Source of the DNA: Arthrobotrys musiformis
Taxonomy: Eukaryota; Ascomycota; Orbiliomycetes; Orbiliales; Orbiliaceae
Direction: 5' to 3'
DNA length: 64,000 bases
Assembly: GCA_036971715.1 (NCBI GenBank)
Contig: JAVHJL010000010.1
Location: forward strand, 1,612,001 to 1,676,000
Below are positions 47,225 to 59,300 of this stretch, in pieces. The notes under the pieces are model-generated. The model was not told the DNA's origin. It saw nothing but the letters and a program-made list of their open reading frames with translations, and made no database searches. Within the stretch, counting starts at the first letter, position 1. Every line of letters begins with the position of its first letter. Made by a program: the position numbers and the translations under genes.

Positions 47225-48335
47225 ATGGTCGACGGCTCTAGATATAACCTTGAAACCCCCATCGGAGGTGCAAGGCCTAGCAGTGGCAATAGAGCCTGCA
47301 CATGCTGCTGTATAGATGTGGTCTTCAAATCCGGAGACCTAGACCATAACTATCCGACAACCAAACCGAGAAATGCCTTCTTTGCCAATACCAAACCGCC
47401 ATACCCCTCATGGCTTAGGTTCTTACCGCCATTTATGCTGCTTTCTTCAATTACCATGGTTGGCATATCCGCATATATGGTCCGGTCATATCCAAGTTAT
47501 GTCCCAAGCTACACCCTTGCTGCAGTAGGTTTTGAATCCTTCGGTATTTTCAATATATACAAGTATCTTCGAGAAATCGCGATACAAGGAACAAGTTCTA
47601 ACTATTTGATGAACCTTTGTTGATCGATGCATAGGGCTTACTCTCTTCCATCACCGATACATACTTCATCATCGCGCTCAGGGCCAAGTCAGAAATTCAC
47701 TACAAATGGATAATCTTTACACTATCCATTATCTCATGTATGGTTTGGTTCGCAGCCACTATTTCTTACGGTCGTGGCGCAGTGTATCGGGACGATTTTT
47801 TTTACGTTATACTCCCTTTGTGTTTGGGGCTTCTTATCTGGTAGGTTATTGGATTTTATGTCTGATTTAAATTTCCCTACAGGGATATAACGCAGATCTT
47901 GGAAGGTTTAGCTTCAGTCTGGGTGAAAATTGCATCGCTACAATATTTCCCCCCGTTATTCTATCCTAACAAACCCACATTGCAAATGACAGGCTCCTAT
48001 CCGTTACCTTCACGATAGTATACGGCAAATCTCTCTTCCGGGACCTATCCTCTCCTACCAGTTCCCCAGCACCCACTGGATCCGGCCTAATCACCCACGA
48101 ACCGAAGGGTACAGCCCAGCCATCATATACCCGAGTGCAGCCGACCCATCCATCACCAGGTGATATGGAAGCCGGTCTCACCCCACCCGGTGCAGAATTG
48201 GGGACTCCCGGGAACTATGTTAATCCGCAGTTTGGCGGTTACGAAGTAGACGCGGTGGATACACCTGTTTTATCAAGGAGGATTGAGATGCCGGCGAACC
48301 AACCGCGACCTTTGGCGGAAATGGCGGTTAGGTAG
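47225..48335 (+). CDS. Multi-pass membrane protein of unknown function
   Basis: The best in-frame model has four exons (47225-47524, 47635-47840, 47883-47954, 47993-48335), 306 residues. The N-terminus has a Cys cluster (RACTCCCIDVV). Hydrophobic segments follow: FLPPFMLLSSITMVGISAYM, LLSSITDTYFIIAL, KWIIFTLSIISCMVWFAATI and FFYVILPLCLGLLIW. Another hydrophobic segment is LLSVTFTIVYG, after which a hydrophilic Pro-rich tail ends RPLAEMAVR. Five or more membrane spans and a cytosolic tail are inferred. The second intron (GTAGGT...CTACAG) is good. The first junction is uncertain, because the skipped part (GFESFGIFNIYK) looks coding. The last intron would be only 38 nt with a weak GTTATT donor, though a CTAAC branch point is present. 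The ATG at 47225 is the first in frame; a GTG at 47180 is also open. Confidence 0.5.
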
Positions 48336-51290
48336 GGCAGCAGTGATAGGATTAGGACCGGTAATAAGGACAGAGAAATCAAGATAATGGAGCAAATAGG
48401 ATTTTTATCTTAATAAATGGGAATATGTAATGACTATGCCTGCTTATAAGTACTATAGACCTACTATTCCGCATATATTGGTGGATTCCGGGCTAGCCTT
48501 GGGTTTTGATCAGACTAGTTATATACTTGGGGGTGTTCAAAATTGACTTTAATGTATACGACCATTTAATACATTTATTCTTCCAGTTCGGCCTGCTCTG
48601 AGGCATATGTAAAGTGGCCAGTAGAGCGATAAAAGCAGAAAAATGTGGTAAGCGGTTCCCCTATCCTTCGGCGCCGCTGGACAAGGCCAGAGCGGCTATC
48701 TTGTCTTCACGGCGAAGCATCCATGCATGCAGGAGAGGCTAGTGCAGCTGGACCACGGCTGGGTAATGTAAGTATGCTTGATAACCAGGACCGTCATCCA
48801 TCGCTCGGTTGGCTTTTCTCCCATCATGCATGGCTCCCTTGTCCATTAGTCCATGACAATTGTACAAGATCGTGGTTGTGGTAATTTCACAAGATCATCA
48901 TAGATGCATACCATGGCACCATCTGCCCAACGATATTTGTACATACATACAATAGATGTCACGATTCCTAAATTCCAGATGGACCAGTACGTGTCCGAAT
49001 TAATCGAATTACCCACCCATCTTGACTCTTGGCTCAACCTATTTTATCTTACACCTCTTATGCCTCTTACGCCTGTCGCCTGTCGACAGAGGCGTAATTA
49101 TAAAAGCAGCTACGGGTGTTACGTACCTCTTGTGTGGTTATCATGCTTGTTCCTTACATTGAAGCTTCATGTATTTGAGGACTCACTTGAACGATGGTAG
49201 TTCCCTCTTGTCTTGGAACTCCATCGGCCAACTTGGTTTCTCTAGCAACACTAAACTACTGAACTATGTCTCTGACATCGAGTTACACTTAATTTTTACT
49301 ACCAGCCTTTTACTCTAAACCATCTATACCTCCCCCAAAGCTCTAAAAGGGTATAAGACCTGGAAGAGTAGCTAGAGTGGACTAACTGTTTTAGGGAACT
49401 AACTCAGGTTATCTGGGGCAGGTGTAGCATAATTATTCCTGAGATTATCGCAATGTTGCGTGCTTCAGCTAGTTTGATGATAGTATCCAGGCCTGCTTAG
49501 CTTTGCGAACCAGGCCAGGACCTCGATCTGAGACAACCGCTTCAGTAAGTTCCGGCATACAGCGCTCGTCACCGAACCTACATTAGTAATCATCAGGGTA
49601 GCAATATTGCTGATTGCCGCTAACATCTAAATGTTCCGGGGGCGGTTCCAGCGAGTTGGTGAACGGATTTTTGTGCATGTGCGCAGTCGAATTGAAGAAG
49701 GGCCTAGGGTTTCGTGGCTACGGTATCAAAATGGGTAGGACCCATAATTTAAAATTTGGCGAGATCACAAACTGAATTACTAGCAACTTTACACGAGAGA
49801 TGCTAGCATTCTGGAAGAACATCGCGAGTGGAATTTAATATTTGTTTCTAGTAAGAAATCCGTTCAGTTGGAGGGTATGGGATATATTGGTAAACATATC
49901 GATATTTATATGGGTATACTAACACTCGTAGCCGAAGTCCACCGCGAGATCGAGATCACGCGAGGGTATGTATGCATGTGCCTCTGAAGTTTTGAAATTG
50001 GAAAGTTTAACTACAGGAATTGATCGCTCCGCACGAGCATCTAGGAAAATTTCTTAACGAGGCCTCGCAAATGTTTGGATTATCGCCTCCTAGAAGAAGA
50101 CTTTGGGCTTGGGCATATGCGCACCCCTCGAGAAATACCTCCTAGCTTGGACGTTTCGGCAGGTAAACGTGTTGGCCTCCTCGAGACGATTGCTGTCGGC
50201 TTTGTACCAAATGGGGCCGATTTCGTTATATATACATCTATATCTACCTACGCAGCTGGGCGGTTTTCGCAGAACTGAGCTGCGAATCTCACGGGCTGGG
50301 CTCTGCTTTGCAGATCTCGAGGGAGGCAATCAGTATAGATAATATTAATACTTATATAAGTACTTAGTGTCGTCTGGCACCGCGAGACCACTTAGTGTCA
50401 AGTTTGCAAAAGAAGAAGATCTTTTGTTGTTAGACGAGAGCGGCAGCTATGGGTTAGCAATTAAATTCTAACCCTTGGATTCCTGCACAGTTAATTTCTC
50501 CGGGACAGCTGCCGAATGAGCTTGAAAAGATTTTTGGGTGCGACTATAAGCTTGCATTTGTGAAAATTCTGCTCTGCTACTTCGTCTGGGTGTCCTAGTG
50601 GCCAGTGCTAGTGCGCGTGCCGATACAATTTGCGTCTCCGCGGATATCGGATTCTAGTCAGGCATTGTGAGTAGGTGTCAACCGCCGAAATCGTTCGGGA
50701 TCGGATGCCATTTATTCGATCAATCCGAACGGCTGAAGGTTGTGCTCCACTCCCCAAGCCCCAACACAGTACGAGTCGGCCGAGATAGCCACCAATATTG
50801 CAATATCGCTTGGGAAAATATGTGATGTTACATCTGAATATTTGCGGCCATGCATATAGGGGAGATGGAGCTCGCCAGTTGATCAATCATTTGTACTTAC
50901 ATACTTAAGCATGTATGTAAGTAAATTATAAAGTTATCTCGGAGATGGTTCCGACTGGCTTTTTCGTTTTCCGGCTGGTGGGATATGAATCGCGGTCTGG
51001 CAACCGAAGATGGTTAGCTGGCACTTAGACTTTTAGGCACACGAAAATTAAAAGCGGCCCCACACCTGCGGCGCACAGCTGCACAGCTGTCCTCGTGAAT
51101 TGTAGGAGTGAGCTGGTTAGTAACCGATTATAATGTGGAAGCCTTTGTTCTAGAATCAAAATTTACTAAAGGGGACGGAAAATTGCAAAGGCCTTACTAA
51201 AACCCTTTGAATTCGATATCAATGTGGTTAGTATGCGTGGAAAGTTTTGGCTCCAAATGGCCATATCTAAGATAGCCGAATACCCAAGAG
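48336..51290. other. Long gene-poor spacer
   Basis: About 3 kb without a supported gene. A hairpin-forming inverted repeat lies at 50894-50923. Confidence 0.5.
50894..50923. repeat. Inverted repeat, 11-bp arms
   Basis: TACTTACATAC and GTATGTAAGTA with an 8-base loop. It is neither followed by a T run nor placed at a gene end, so there is no reason to call it a terminator. Confidence 0.8.
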
Positions 51291-51968
51291 GTGGAACCGA
51301 CAACCTGCAACACGTACACGTGTGGCCATGGATCTAACGTGGGACACCAATCCCAACAGCTGCTCGAGCGCTCCTCAGACTTGAAACGGTCTTCGAAGTT
51401 TCTTCGCCATTTTTGGCGGGTTTTAAGGCCGGTCGGAGCCCCGCGACATTGTATCTTTCGGGAAAAATATCCAGATGGAAGCGGCCCATTCGTGATGAGG
51501 CGCCTAGGCTTTGGTTCAGCGTTTCAATATGTGTGCGGGCTGCATATCTGGGGCTTAGGAGAGACACCATATGTTAGAATTGTTGTACAGGAAACTACAC
51601 TTCGACGATATTGTAGCAAAACGACCATACTATTTTGGCTTGGTGGAAAAAGTCCACGAATTGAAGTCGTCATCAGTCAATTGATTCGTATTCGGTTTCG
51701 GAGTTTGAGAATATTCGAATACCACTGGCCAGCTGGAGGATATCGGGATAGTTTCTTCTTGAGATTGGTTTTGCATATGCAGACCTCTTCGTTGGAGTCC
51801 AAGTCAACTAAACATCGTGGAATACTTCATTTGTTGGAAATGGTCTTCTGCATACCCGTGCACGAGATAGGAAATGAGGAGGATCATATAATTACAAATT
51901 ATCTACAAAGCTTTCGAACCGGACTTAAAGAGACGAAAATCGAAGGTGCATATGTATACGTAAAATGA
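51291..51968 (+). CDS. Orphan ORF, possibly coding
   Basis: An open frame of 225 codons in an otherwise stop-rich AT region. It opens with GTG, and an internal ATG is at MRRLGFGS, leaving about 155 residues. Composition is mixed, with no low-complexity bias (for example GGKSPRIEVVISQLIRIRF, PVHEIGNEEDHIITNYL). No domain, signal peptide or clear membrane span is recognised. The length is more than expected by chance here, so it may be an orphan gene, an exon of a larger gene or a relic. Confidence 0.3.
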   Translation: MEPTTCNTYTCGHGSNVGHQSQQLLERSSDLKRSSKFLRHFWRVLRPVGAPRHCIFREKYPDGSGPFVMRRLGFGSAFQYVCGLHIWGLGETPYVRIVVQETTLRRYCSKTTILFWLGGKSPRIEVVISQLIRIRFRSLRIFEYHWPAGGYRDSFFLRLVLHMQTSSLESKSTKHRGILHLLEMVFCIPVHEIGNEEDHIITNYLQSFRTGLKETKIEGAYVYVK

Positions 51969-53719
51969 CCTCCTCGTCAGCCCTGGTGGCGAGAGAGGCT
52001 GGTGACTAGTACAGTATGCATGCCTCATGCGTTGAGGCGGGGTGCGCAGTGTTGGAGTTTTTGTGAGTGGCCTGATTTCAGCTTCTCAGATTAATTTGGG
52101 CTGCGAGAGATCTAGATTTGACTCTTCTCCACCAACAGACATGGTCCGGGATCTGTTTGCATTGGGCCAGCGCGCATGCGACGATAACGGTCTCTTTGCG
52201 ACGGCAGTTAACGACGAGGCCCAACCAGTTCCAATTATTTCGAGCTCTTCCTGCGGGTACATTCGATTGTCTGGTGTGTACATGTCTCCGAAGACCCGGA
52301 GTTCCTTCTGCTATACATGGCCAATTTAATACATCAATTGCATTATGCATGCGGAAAACTTCTCCAATGGTTCGATTCTGAGTCGATACCACAGAAAAAG
52401 TTGTCACTTTCGCTTCGGACTCACACGAAACATTTTACTTTTTGACAGCCGTCAAAACGAGTCGTCGGATTTAATAACCGAATGAGAAGCTAAGCAGTAC
52501 GCGCAATGGGAAACTCGCGTTCTCCACACTAGAGCTCGAGCGTAGTCGTATGGGAACTTCAAGACGGAGTGCTGCTCCATACTTTGTGGACCTCACATGG
52601 CCCAAATTCTCAATTTAGAACCGCTATGGGCTTACCTTTTCTTATTCTCTATGGTGGCGTTCCAGACTCAGGCTGCGGAACTAGTGGCTGGCTCGATGGG
52701 TCTAGAACAATGCTAATGTTCGTTCAGGGTTTTCGATGCAGCTGGACCCTTTCCACCGGATCCGCACCACTCGCCTAGTCAATTGACAACCCCTGGTGAC
52801 ATTCTAGTTTATGCACTCAAACACGAAGAGAAAAAAAAAAAAAAAAGGTGCAGCTACCTAGCTAGGGAACCGTTGCAAAAGTATAATTCGCTGGGAACCA
52901 TTCCTATATCGCAACGTTAATTTTGGCGAGTCGTGCGCGCCCGCATCTATATGCTCTATAGGTAGTTGGATAAGCTCTCCAAAGACCCTGCAGCCACCGC
53001 ACTTGCTCTATGCGTCCATGCTAAGTATCCACAGGCTGGAAAATCCATCCGTTGAATATCGATGTATCGTCGCACGGAATTTGCCTAATGTGAAGACCTT
53101 TTTCCATTTCAAAAGAAACACTGCCAAAATATCATCAGCTGATAGTGTTTTCTCATTTTTTCGGCCCCAACGGATCGTTTTTCTTTTCTTATTTCGACTT
53201 TTTGTTTTCGCGAAAGAGAAATTGAATATACATGCTACCTACCCTGTTCGCCTAACGCCTGCACTGGCCCAGAGCATTTACGATTTGAGACCTCGAACCC
53301 GTAAATTCGGCGCTACCGAGAACCTGCATATGTTTGGAGTTAACCACAGAACCCTAAGGGTCTTCCTCCCCCCTCCCCCAGCTGCACAAAATGCATAACT
53401 GCGCTGCACCCCCTTCATTCTATTACATTAACTACCCGAGCGAGCACAGGAGCGATAATGATATCCATGCTGTCATCGAAGGAAAAATCCCTTGCATCCA
53501 ATTCGTGGCGCAGAGCAATGTCGAGTTGACAATTCCTCATAAGTCCGCGGCCAATATAAGATCTATAGGTTGAATCCATAGAGATACCCTCAATATACCC
53601 AATAGCAGTTACATTTTCTCCTGTCGATCTATTCAAAGCCGCCACCGGTCTTCAAAATTTCCTCTATCTATAATACCCATTACATCGAAGATCGTTTCCT
53701 GATACAGAGGGTTTACCAC
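51969..53719. other. Spacer with promoter of Zn2Cys6 gene
   Basis: No supported gene. It contains an A run near 52830-52846 and the presumptive promoter of the gene at 53720. Confidence 0.5.
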
Positions 53720-54527
53720 ATGGACCCCACGTATCCGTCATCCAGTTCGAATTCGAATTCTAGTTCCATGAACTCGTTACGGCCGCTGCTGCCTCGTGCC
53801 GAGGGCGCGCATGGCCCGAACCCGTCTGACCTTTCGACTGGGAAGAGGAGAAAAGCAAGCAATGCATGCACTGAGTGCAGATCACATAAAACAAAGGTAC
53901 GATACCAGCGACTAAGCGCTTGGGGACTTCTCAAGGTCGAGATTCTAGAAGAAGCCTCCTGTTGTAGAACGATGTGCTAACCACAGACTGTGGAGTTTGG
54001 AACTCTAGTGTGACCAAGGCATTCCTGCTTGCTCCGCGTGCCGCAGAAGGGGTACGGGTGAATGTATTTATATTCCTGGGAACGATGGTAGACGACGAGA
54101 CCCTGTTGAACGACTTCGAAAGGATAACGAGATGATGAAGATGGTGTTGCAAGCTATCAAAAGCTCGCCGGCGGACGAAGCCAAAAACATTGTCGACTAC
54201 ATTCGTTCAGATTATTCACTGGACTATGTTGTATCGTGGATTCAGAGCCGGGGAGGGGAATTCTCTGATGGACCTTCGTCATCGTTCACGTCGCCTTCGA
54301 ATTCCGCATCTGCAGAGATGGACAGTCCTCCGAGGAGGTCTGTCGTGCCGCACAGGCATAGTCCAGAATCTTACGACCACCACATGGAGTTACCGCCGAT
54401 AACGAATCACCACCATGACCACCGAAGGTATGGGCCGAAGCAAGAGGCAAAACTCCCAGTGTTCGAAGCTTCGCACGGGCCGTATCCATTGGATGAAGAA
54501 TATCGACGGTTCCCGCCAACACTCTGA
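53720..54527 (+). CDS. Short Zn2Cys6 (Gal4-type) zinc-cluster protein
   Basis: Two exons, 53720-53896 and 54009-54527 (GTACGA donor, CTCTAG acceptor), give 231 residues. A Ser/Asn-rich N-terminus leads to GKRRKASNACTECRSHKTK and, across the intron, CDQGIPACSACRRRGTGEC. The six Cys follow the spacing C-x2-C-x6-C-x6-C-x2-C-x7-C. The intron splits the cluster just before the third Cys. A linker and possible dimerisation helix follow (RRDPVERLRKDNEMMKMVLQ), then AKNIVDYIRSDYSL and a His/Pro-rich tail. Zn2Cys6 proteins bind DNA as dimers and act in the nucleus. The protein lacks the large middle homology region of typical members, which are 500-900 residues. It is either naturally short or cut off by the stop at 54525. 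Confidence 0.85.
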
Positions 54528-56377
54528 AGCTTGGGGCGAGGCTGCGGTGTTGGGTTCACCCATTGGCTTGAGGGGTTTCCCTTTTGGACAACTGGCGCCT
54601 CAGCTGGGCTGAAAGGAAGGAAGCCATTTGTTGTAGTATGACAGGTGAAGGGCACAGCGAGGGGTTGAACACAGGAGTGCGGCTAGTATCGCTCGTAAAT
54701 ATGTGTCGGCATTCGACAGTGACAGCTGCCAGCTAGAGACAACGAGATCAGGATCGCGACCGCCTCGTTTGCTTTTGGTCTTTTTGGAGCAATTAATTGT
54801 TCTCAAGGGCGAGTCCTCGGAAGCTGGTTTCCGCTGACTTGCGCGCCAAGCTTCTCCCTGAGCCAGTTTGAGAGCAAACAGCTGGACTTGGAAATTTTTT
54901 CGGGACGCATTTGTGTTTTTCTTGAAGATACCACTGCTCTGTACAGACATTCAACTGTTCAGAGTTCCTTGCACATAGATGTTTCTTTTCCTTTTCCTTT
55001 TCCTTCCTCTTAAGGGTTTAGTTTTCTTTCTGTCTTTCTTTCTTTCTCTCTGTCTCTTTTGGTTTGGTTTGGTTTGGTTTGGTTTGGATAATGCGATCAT
55101 GACTATTAGCATTTCATATTTTCACGCAGGGATTCCTGTTTTCCCTGACTGTTCAATTCGTATGCATACTGTACGGGTCCGAATCGGATGGTATGGCTAT
55201 GCGTGTTCCCCGGCACACGGCTATCAGGTGGGAAGGTCCTGGTAGCCAGGATTCGGCACTACAGAGTCGGTACTTTGTGTTCGAATTTTATTCGATACTC
55301 AACTCATTCTTTGCATGAAACTAGATCTAGAAACTAGAATCGAGACTCTGGCTGCAGCGTGCGGACCCGCGCTTTATGGGACATGCGTACTAGTTAAGAA
55401 CTATATCACGGAGATGAAGTCTCGAAATAGCTTGGTGTCGACTCATTTGGACATGGGCATATGGGAACATTGACGAACTATCCTCGTATGTGTAGATGCC
55501 CATAACGTTATATCTGCAGCAATAACTTATATCTAGATCTACGGGCTCCGAGAGCGAAAGGCGCACCGCAATTAGCGTGATAGTCTTGATCTTCACGCCT
55601 CCAATTGGTTTTGTAATTTTTTGGAATCTCAAATGAGGAAATTGGAATTCTCCATCCGGACTTCAAATCCGATATGGGAGGCAAATCTTGCGCAAAATCT
55701 AAGTGGGTTTTTAGGATGCACAGATTAGAGTGTGGCGCTTCGGGGCGTCGTCTGTCTAGGGCGCTCCATTAACCGCCATTAGACTTTTGGGGGCATACGA
55801 AAAGCTTCAAAGCCACATGTGTACGCCCACCTGGTTCGCGTGTTCCTACGAGGAAGTTCCGCATTCATTCAAAGTTAGACCGGGGGGAGAATCTCAATTT
55901 CCCGACAGATAGCACGAATGGCTTCATCGTATCAGATAAACCCTCGGAAACTAAACGTAAGCTCACGATACCTAGCTTAGCGTCGGTTTTGCATTCCACA
56001 AATCACTGCAAGTGCAAGCCACATTCGACCCTCAACGATTGGATAGGTGAGAGGTATACTTACATGCACGCCGCAAGACCGTCGGGTTTACGGCACAACT
56101 TAGCTTTCAGTGGGCGTTGAAAGATCCTCCAAGTTTAGCTTCGCAGTAAGGTAGCACATACCACAGCTGCCTCCAGACCACACAGCTGCAAGCCATTGAG
56201 GCTGTAGACAAGTGGTTCCCAGACTATTGAGGCTGAAGGGTTGGACAGGGCAGATCGAGCTAGCTCGGACCAGCTCGCCAGCTACAGTGGCAGCCGACGG
56301 AGATTTTAACGATTCCTGGATATCGACATCAATATCAATTGCAAGAGTGTTCGCGTGTGTGGTACGTACACGAAGCG
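54528..56377. other. Spacer with CT-rich and TTTGG repeats
   Basis: A pyrimidine-rich stretch at 54979-55060 leads into five or six tandem TTTGG units. No gene is supported. The promoter of the histidine kinase is presumably in the last part. Confidence 0.5.
55057..55088. repeat. (TTTGG)n tandem repeat
   Basis: Five to six uninterrupted pentamer units following CTTT-rich DNA. Confidence 0.85.
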
Positions 56378-59300
56378 ATGTATGCAACTCACCGGGACTC
56401 GACAGACGATACCTTTGCGGCTTCTATCTCCGACATTAAGCTGCTGGATGCGCTTGCTGCTGACCCGAAGCCGTCCTTTTTGGTCCAATCCCGGCCAAGG
56501 CCCCCCTGTAGGCCGTGGCCTGTCAGCTGGCATAATGATGCGACCCGCACCAGGCTTCGGTTGGGTCGCAGGCAGTCCAACGCACATTCTCCAACATCTG
56601 GGGGAGCCTCAAACGACGATGACAACACACCGTCGGATGTTGGGAGTGCTGCTGTCACGACTGATTTGCTGTCGAACTATGATCACGACTTTCATATTTG
56701 GATAATCGACCGGCTTACATACCCTGGTGCCCATCGCCATGTCCCCGGTGGGGCATACTACACTTGTACTAAAGGGATTTTGTGGACGACAACGTCGTTG
56801 GAAGTCGGCAGCATCCAGTACTTACAGTTCACCGGTATTCCGCTATCGTGGAAATTGCCTTCCGGGCTCGAGCAGAGCAAAGCCGAACGGTCTATGAGTG
56901 AGATATCTGCCCAGACACTGAACAACGATGACCTCAGTATTTCGGGCTACTCACCGACAACAGAGTTTAGAATTCCAAAATGGCGCCGGAAGAGTTCATT
57001 GAAACCTCGCGACTCGGTTTTTGAAGCCAAAAAAGAAGCTCGCGAGAGGTGGGCAATACCATCTCATCCGATTGACATGGCAGGAAAATCTGAACTTGAG
57101 CGGAAGCTTTCCAAAGTGGCTCGATCAAACACGAGCAGTAGCCTCGATTTGAGCGATTCCGACCCGAAAAATTTCAAGCACATCCATCCAAAACCCGAAA
57201 CTTCTAATTCGCTTAGTGTTAATATGGCCACGCTGAAGGTTGACGGCGTAAACACCATAAAGACGCCCTCCGAATATCTCAAGCGAGAGGATGGTAAATA
57301 CGCCCTGTATGCTTTGTATACCATCGGGGCTGCTACTCAGTCTATCTAACGCGGGGGACTTACAAATAGGCATTGTTGACTGGACTCGGACTGAGTCTAG
57401 CCATCTACTACCGGAATTTCTCAGAATGATGCGCGAATTCGACTGGGGTAGCACTTCTGTTGGCCCTATTGAGAAATGGCCTGAGTGCTTAAGAACGTCG
57501 GTTATCTTAATGTGCAACAGCTGTTTCCCCTCGACGATGTACTATGGACCTGACTATCTGTTCATATACAACGAGGCATTCAGCCAAATGATGTCTAGTC
57601 TCCATCCCTGGAGCTTAGGGAAGCCTTGTTGCGAAGTCTGGGGTGGGATCTTTGATGACCTTTTGGTTGACCGCTTCGCGAGTGTTATGCAGGGTAAACC
57701 GCAATATCAAGAAGACCATGAGGTTTTCCTTGTGCGGGAAGGTTTCACGGAACAGGCCTACTTTTCATGGGCTTTGAGCCCGATTGTCGGCGAAACAGGT
57801 CAATGTGAAGGCATTTTCAGCATATCAGCAGACCTGACTGCAAGGGTCCTCGCGGCGAGGAGCTTCCAAATGTTTGGAGAGATTGGAACTAGAACTAGTG
57901 GCATAACCGCGTCGAAGGAATTTTGGCAAAACTTCCTGGGGGGGATGCAGACTAATGAAACAGACGCTCCATTCGCTCTTGTATACTCTAGGGTTGACGG
58001 AAGTTCTGATGGATCAAGTTGCTCTGAAGTTCATGGGCGGAAGTCGAACCACGACTTTAAACTTGAATACGAAGGATCTTACAATATCCCGGAAGGCCAC
58101 ATTTGCATGCCGCCCCATATCAACTTAGGCGAATCGGATGAAGGTTTCGCCGCAGCATTTAGAGAGGCTTGTGAACATGAGTTCCTTTACCTCAAGGATA
58201 GCGAGTTGGTTCCTCCGCATCTCCTCGAAGGCCTCAAGTCTACGTTTGAAGACCCTGTAGACTCCGTTGCAATATGCCCAATCTATTCACACAGCCTTGC
58301 GGACGAAATCTCGGGATTTCTAGTTCTCGGTTTGAACACAAGGCGGGTCTTCAATGATGATTATAAATTATTTGTGCAGCTCTTAATCCGGCAGTTATCG
58401 AGTTCCCTTTCTGCAAGCTTCTTTTTCGAGACTGAAGTTCGCCGCAGTGAGAACCTTGCGCGAATCGCCGCCATGGAGAAAATAATTTTGTCCAACCAAT
58501 TGGCAGCGAAAACCATGGAAGCCCGGGCGAGCGAATTTAGGTTCAAACGACTCACCGAAGTTGCACCCGTTGGAATCTATATGTGTGACCAAGTCGGCAA
58601 GGTTACCTTCGTGAATGACGCATGGTTCGAAATAACACAGGTTCCACGAGATTTTGATGTGGAAAATTGGATACAATACGTTCACCCGGACGACCATAGT
58701 ATCGTCCTTGAAGGACTTGACGGCATCACGGAGGCGAATGAGCCCATTGCCCTGACTTTCCGATGGGTCACACCTTATACTACGAAGGACGGACAAATAA
58801 CTGAGAGATGGACATTAGGCCTCAGCCAACCCGAGTTTGCGGAGGATGGGAGTCTTATTGGGTATCTCGGTGTTTCAACAAATATTTCTGAACAAAAGCT
58901 AAGGGAGAAGACCCAAAAGAAGCGGCTAGGAGAAGCTAGGGAGCTGAAACGACAACAGGATGTAAGTGTCGCGTCATCGTTGCAGTATTGGGATGCTGTT
59001 GTTGCATCTGTATACTAACACTCGTAACACAGAATTTCGTCGACATTGCGAGCCATGAGATGAGTAGGTTTATTGGAATTGGAATCTCGTTGGTTATCGT
59101 GGATCTGACTTTCCGTTGCTTGTAGGAAACCCCCTTTCTGCAGTCCTCCAACTCAGCGACCAGATTATTAGTTCTCTCGGACTGCAAAAGGTATTACAAA
59201 GATAAGAAATATAACTCGCAACTTGAAGAGGAAATAACTGCTGCAATGGATGCAGCACAGACAATTCTTCTTTGTGCTAGCCATCAAAAGAGAGTGGTGG

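Noticed and set aside
50894..50923. Hairpin as a transcription terminator
   Set aside because: Eukaryotic DNA, no adjacent gene end, no T run after it.
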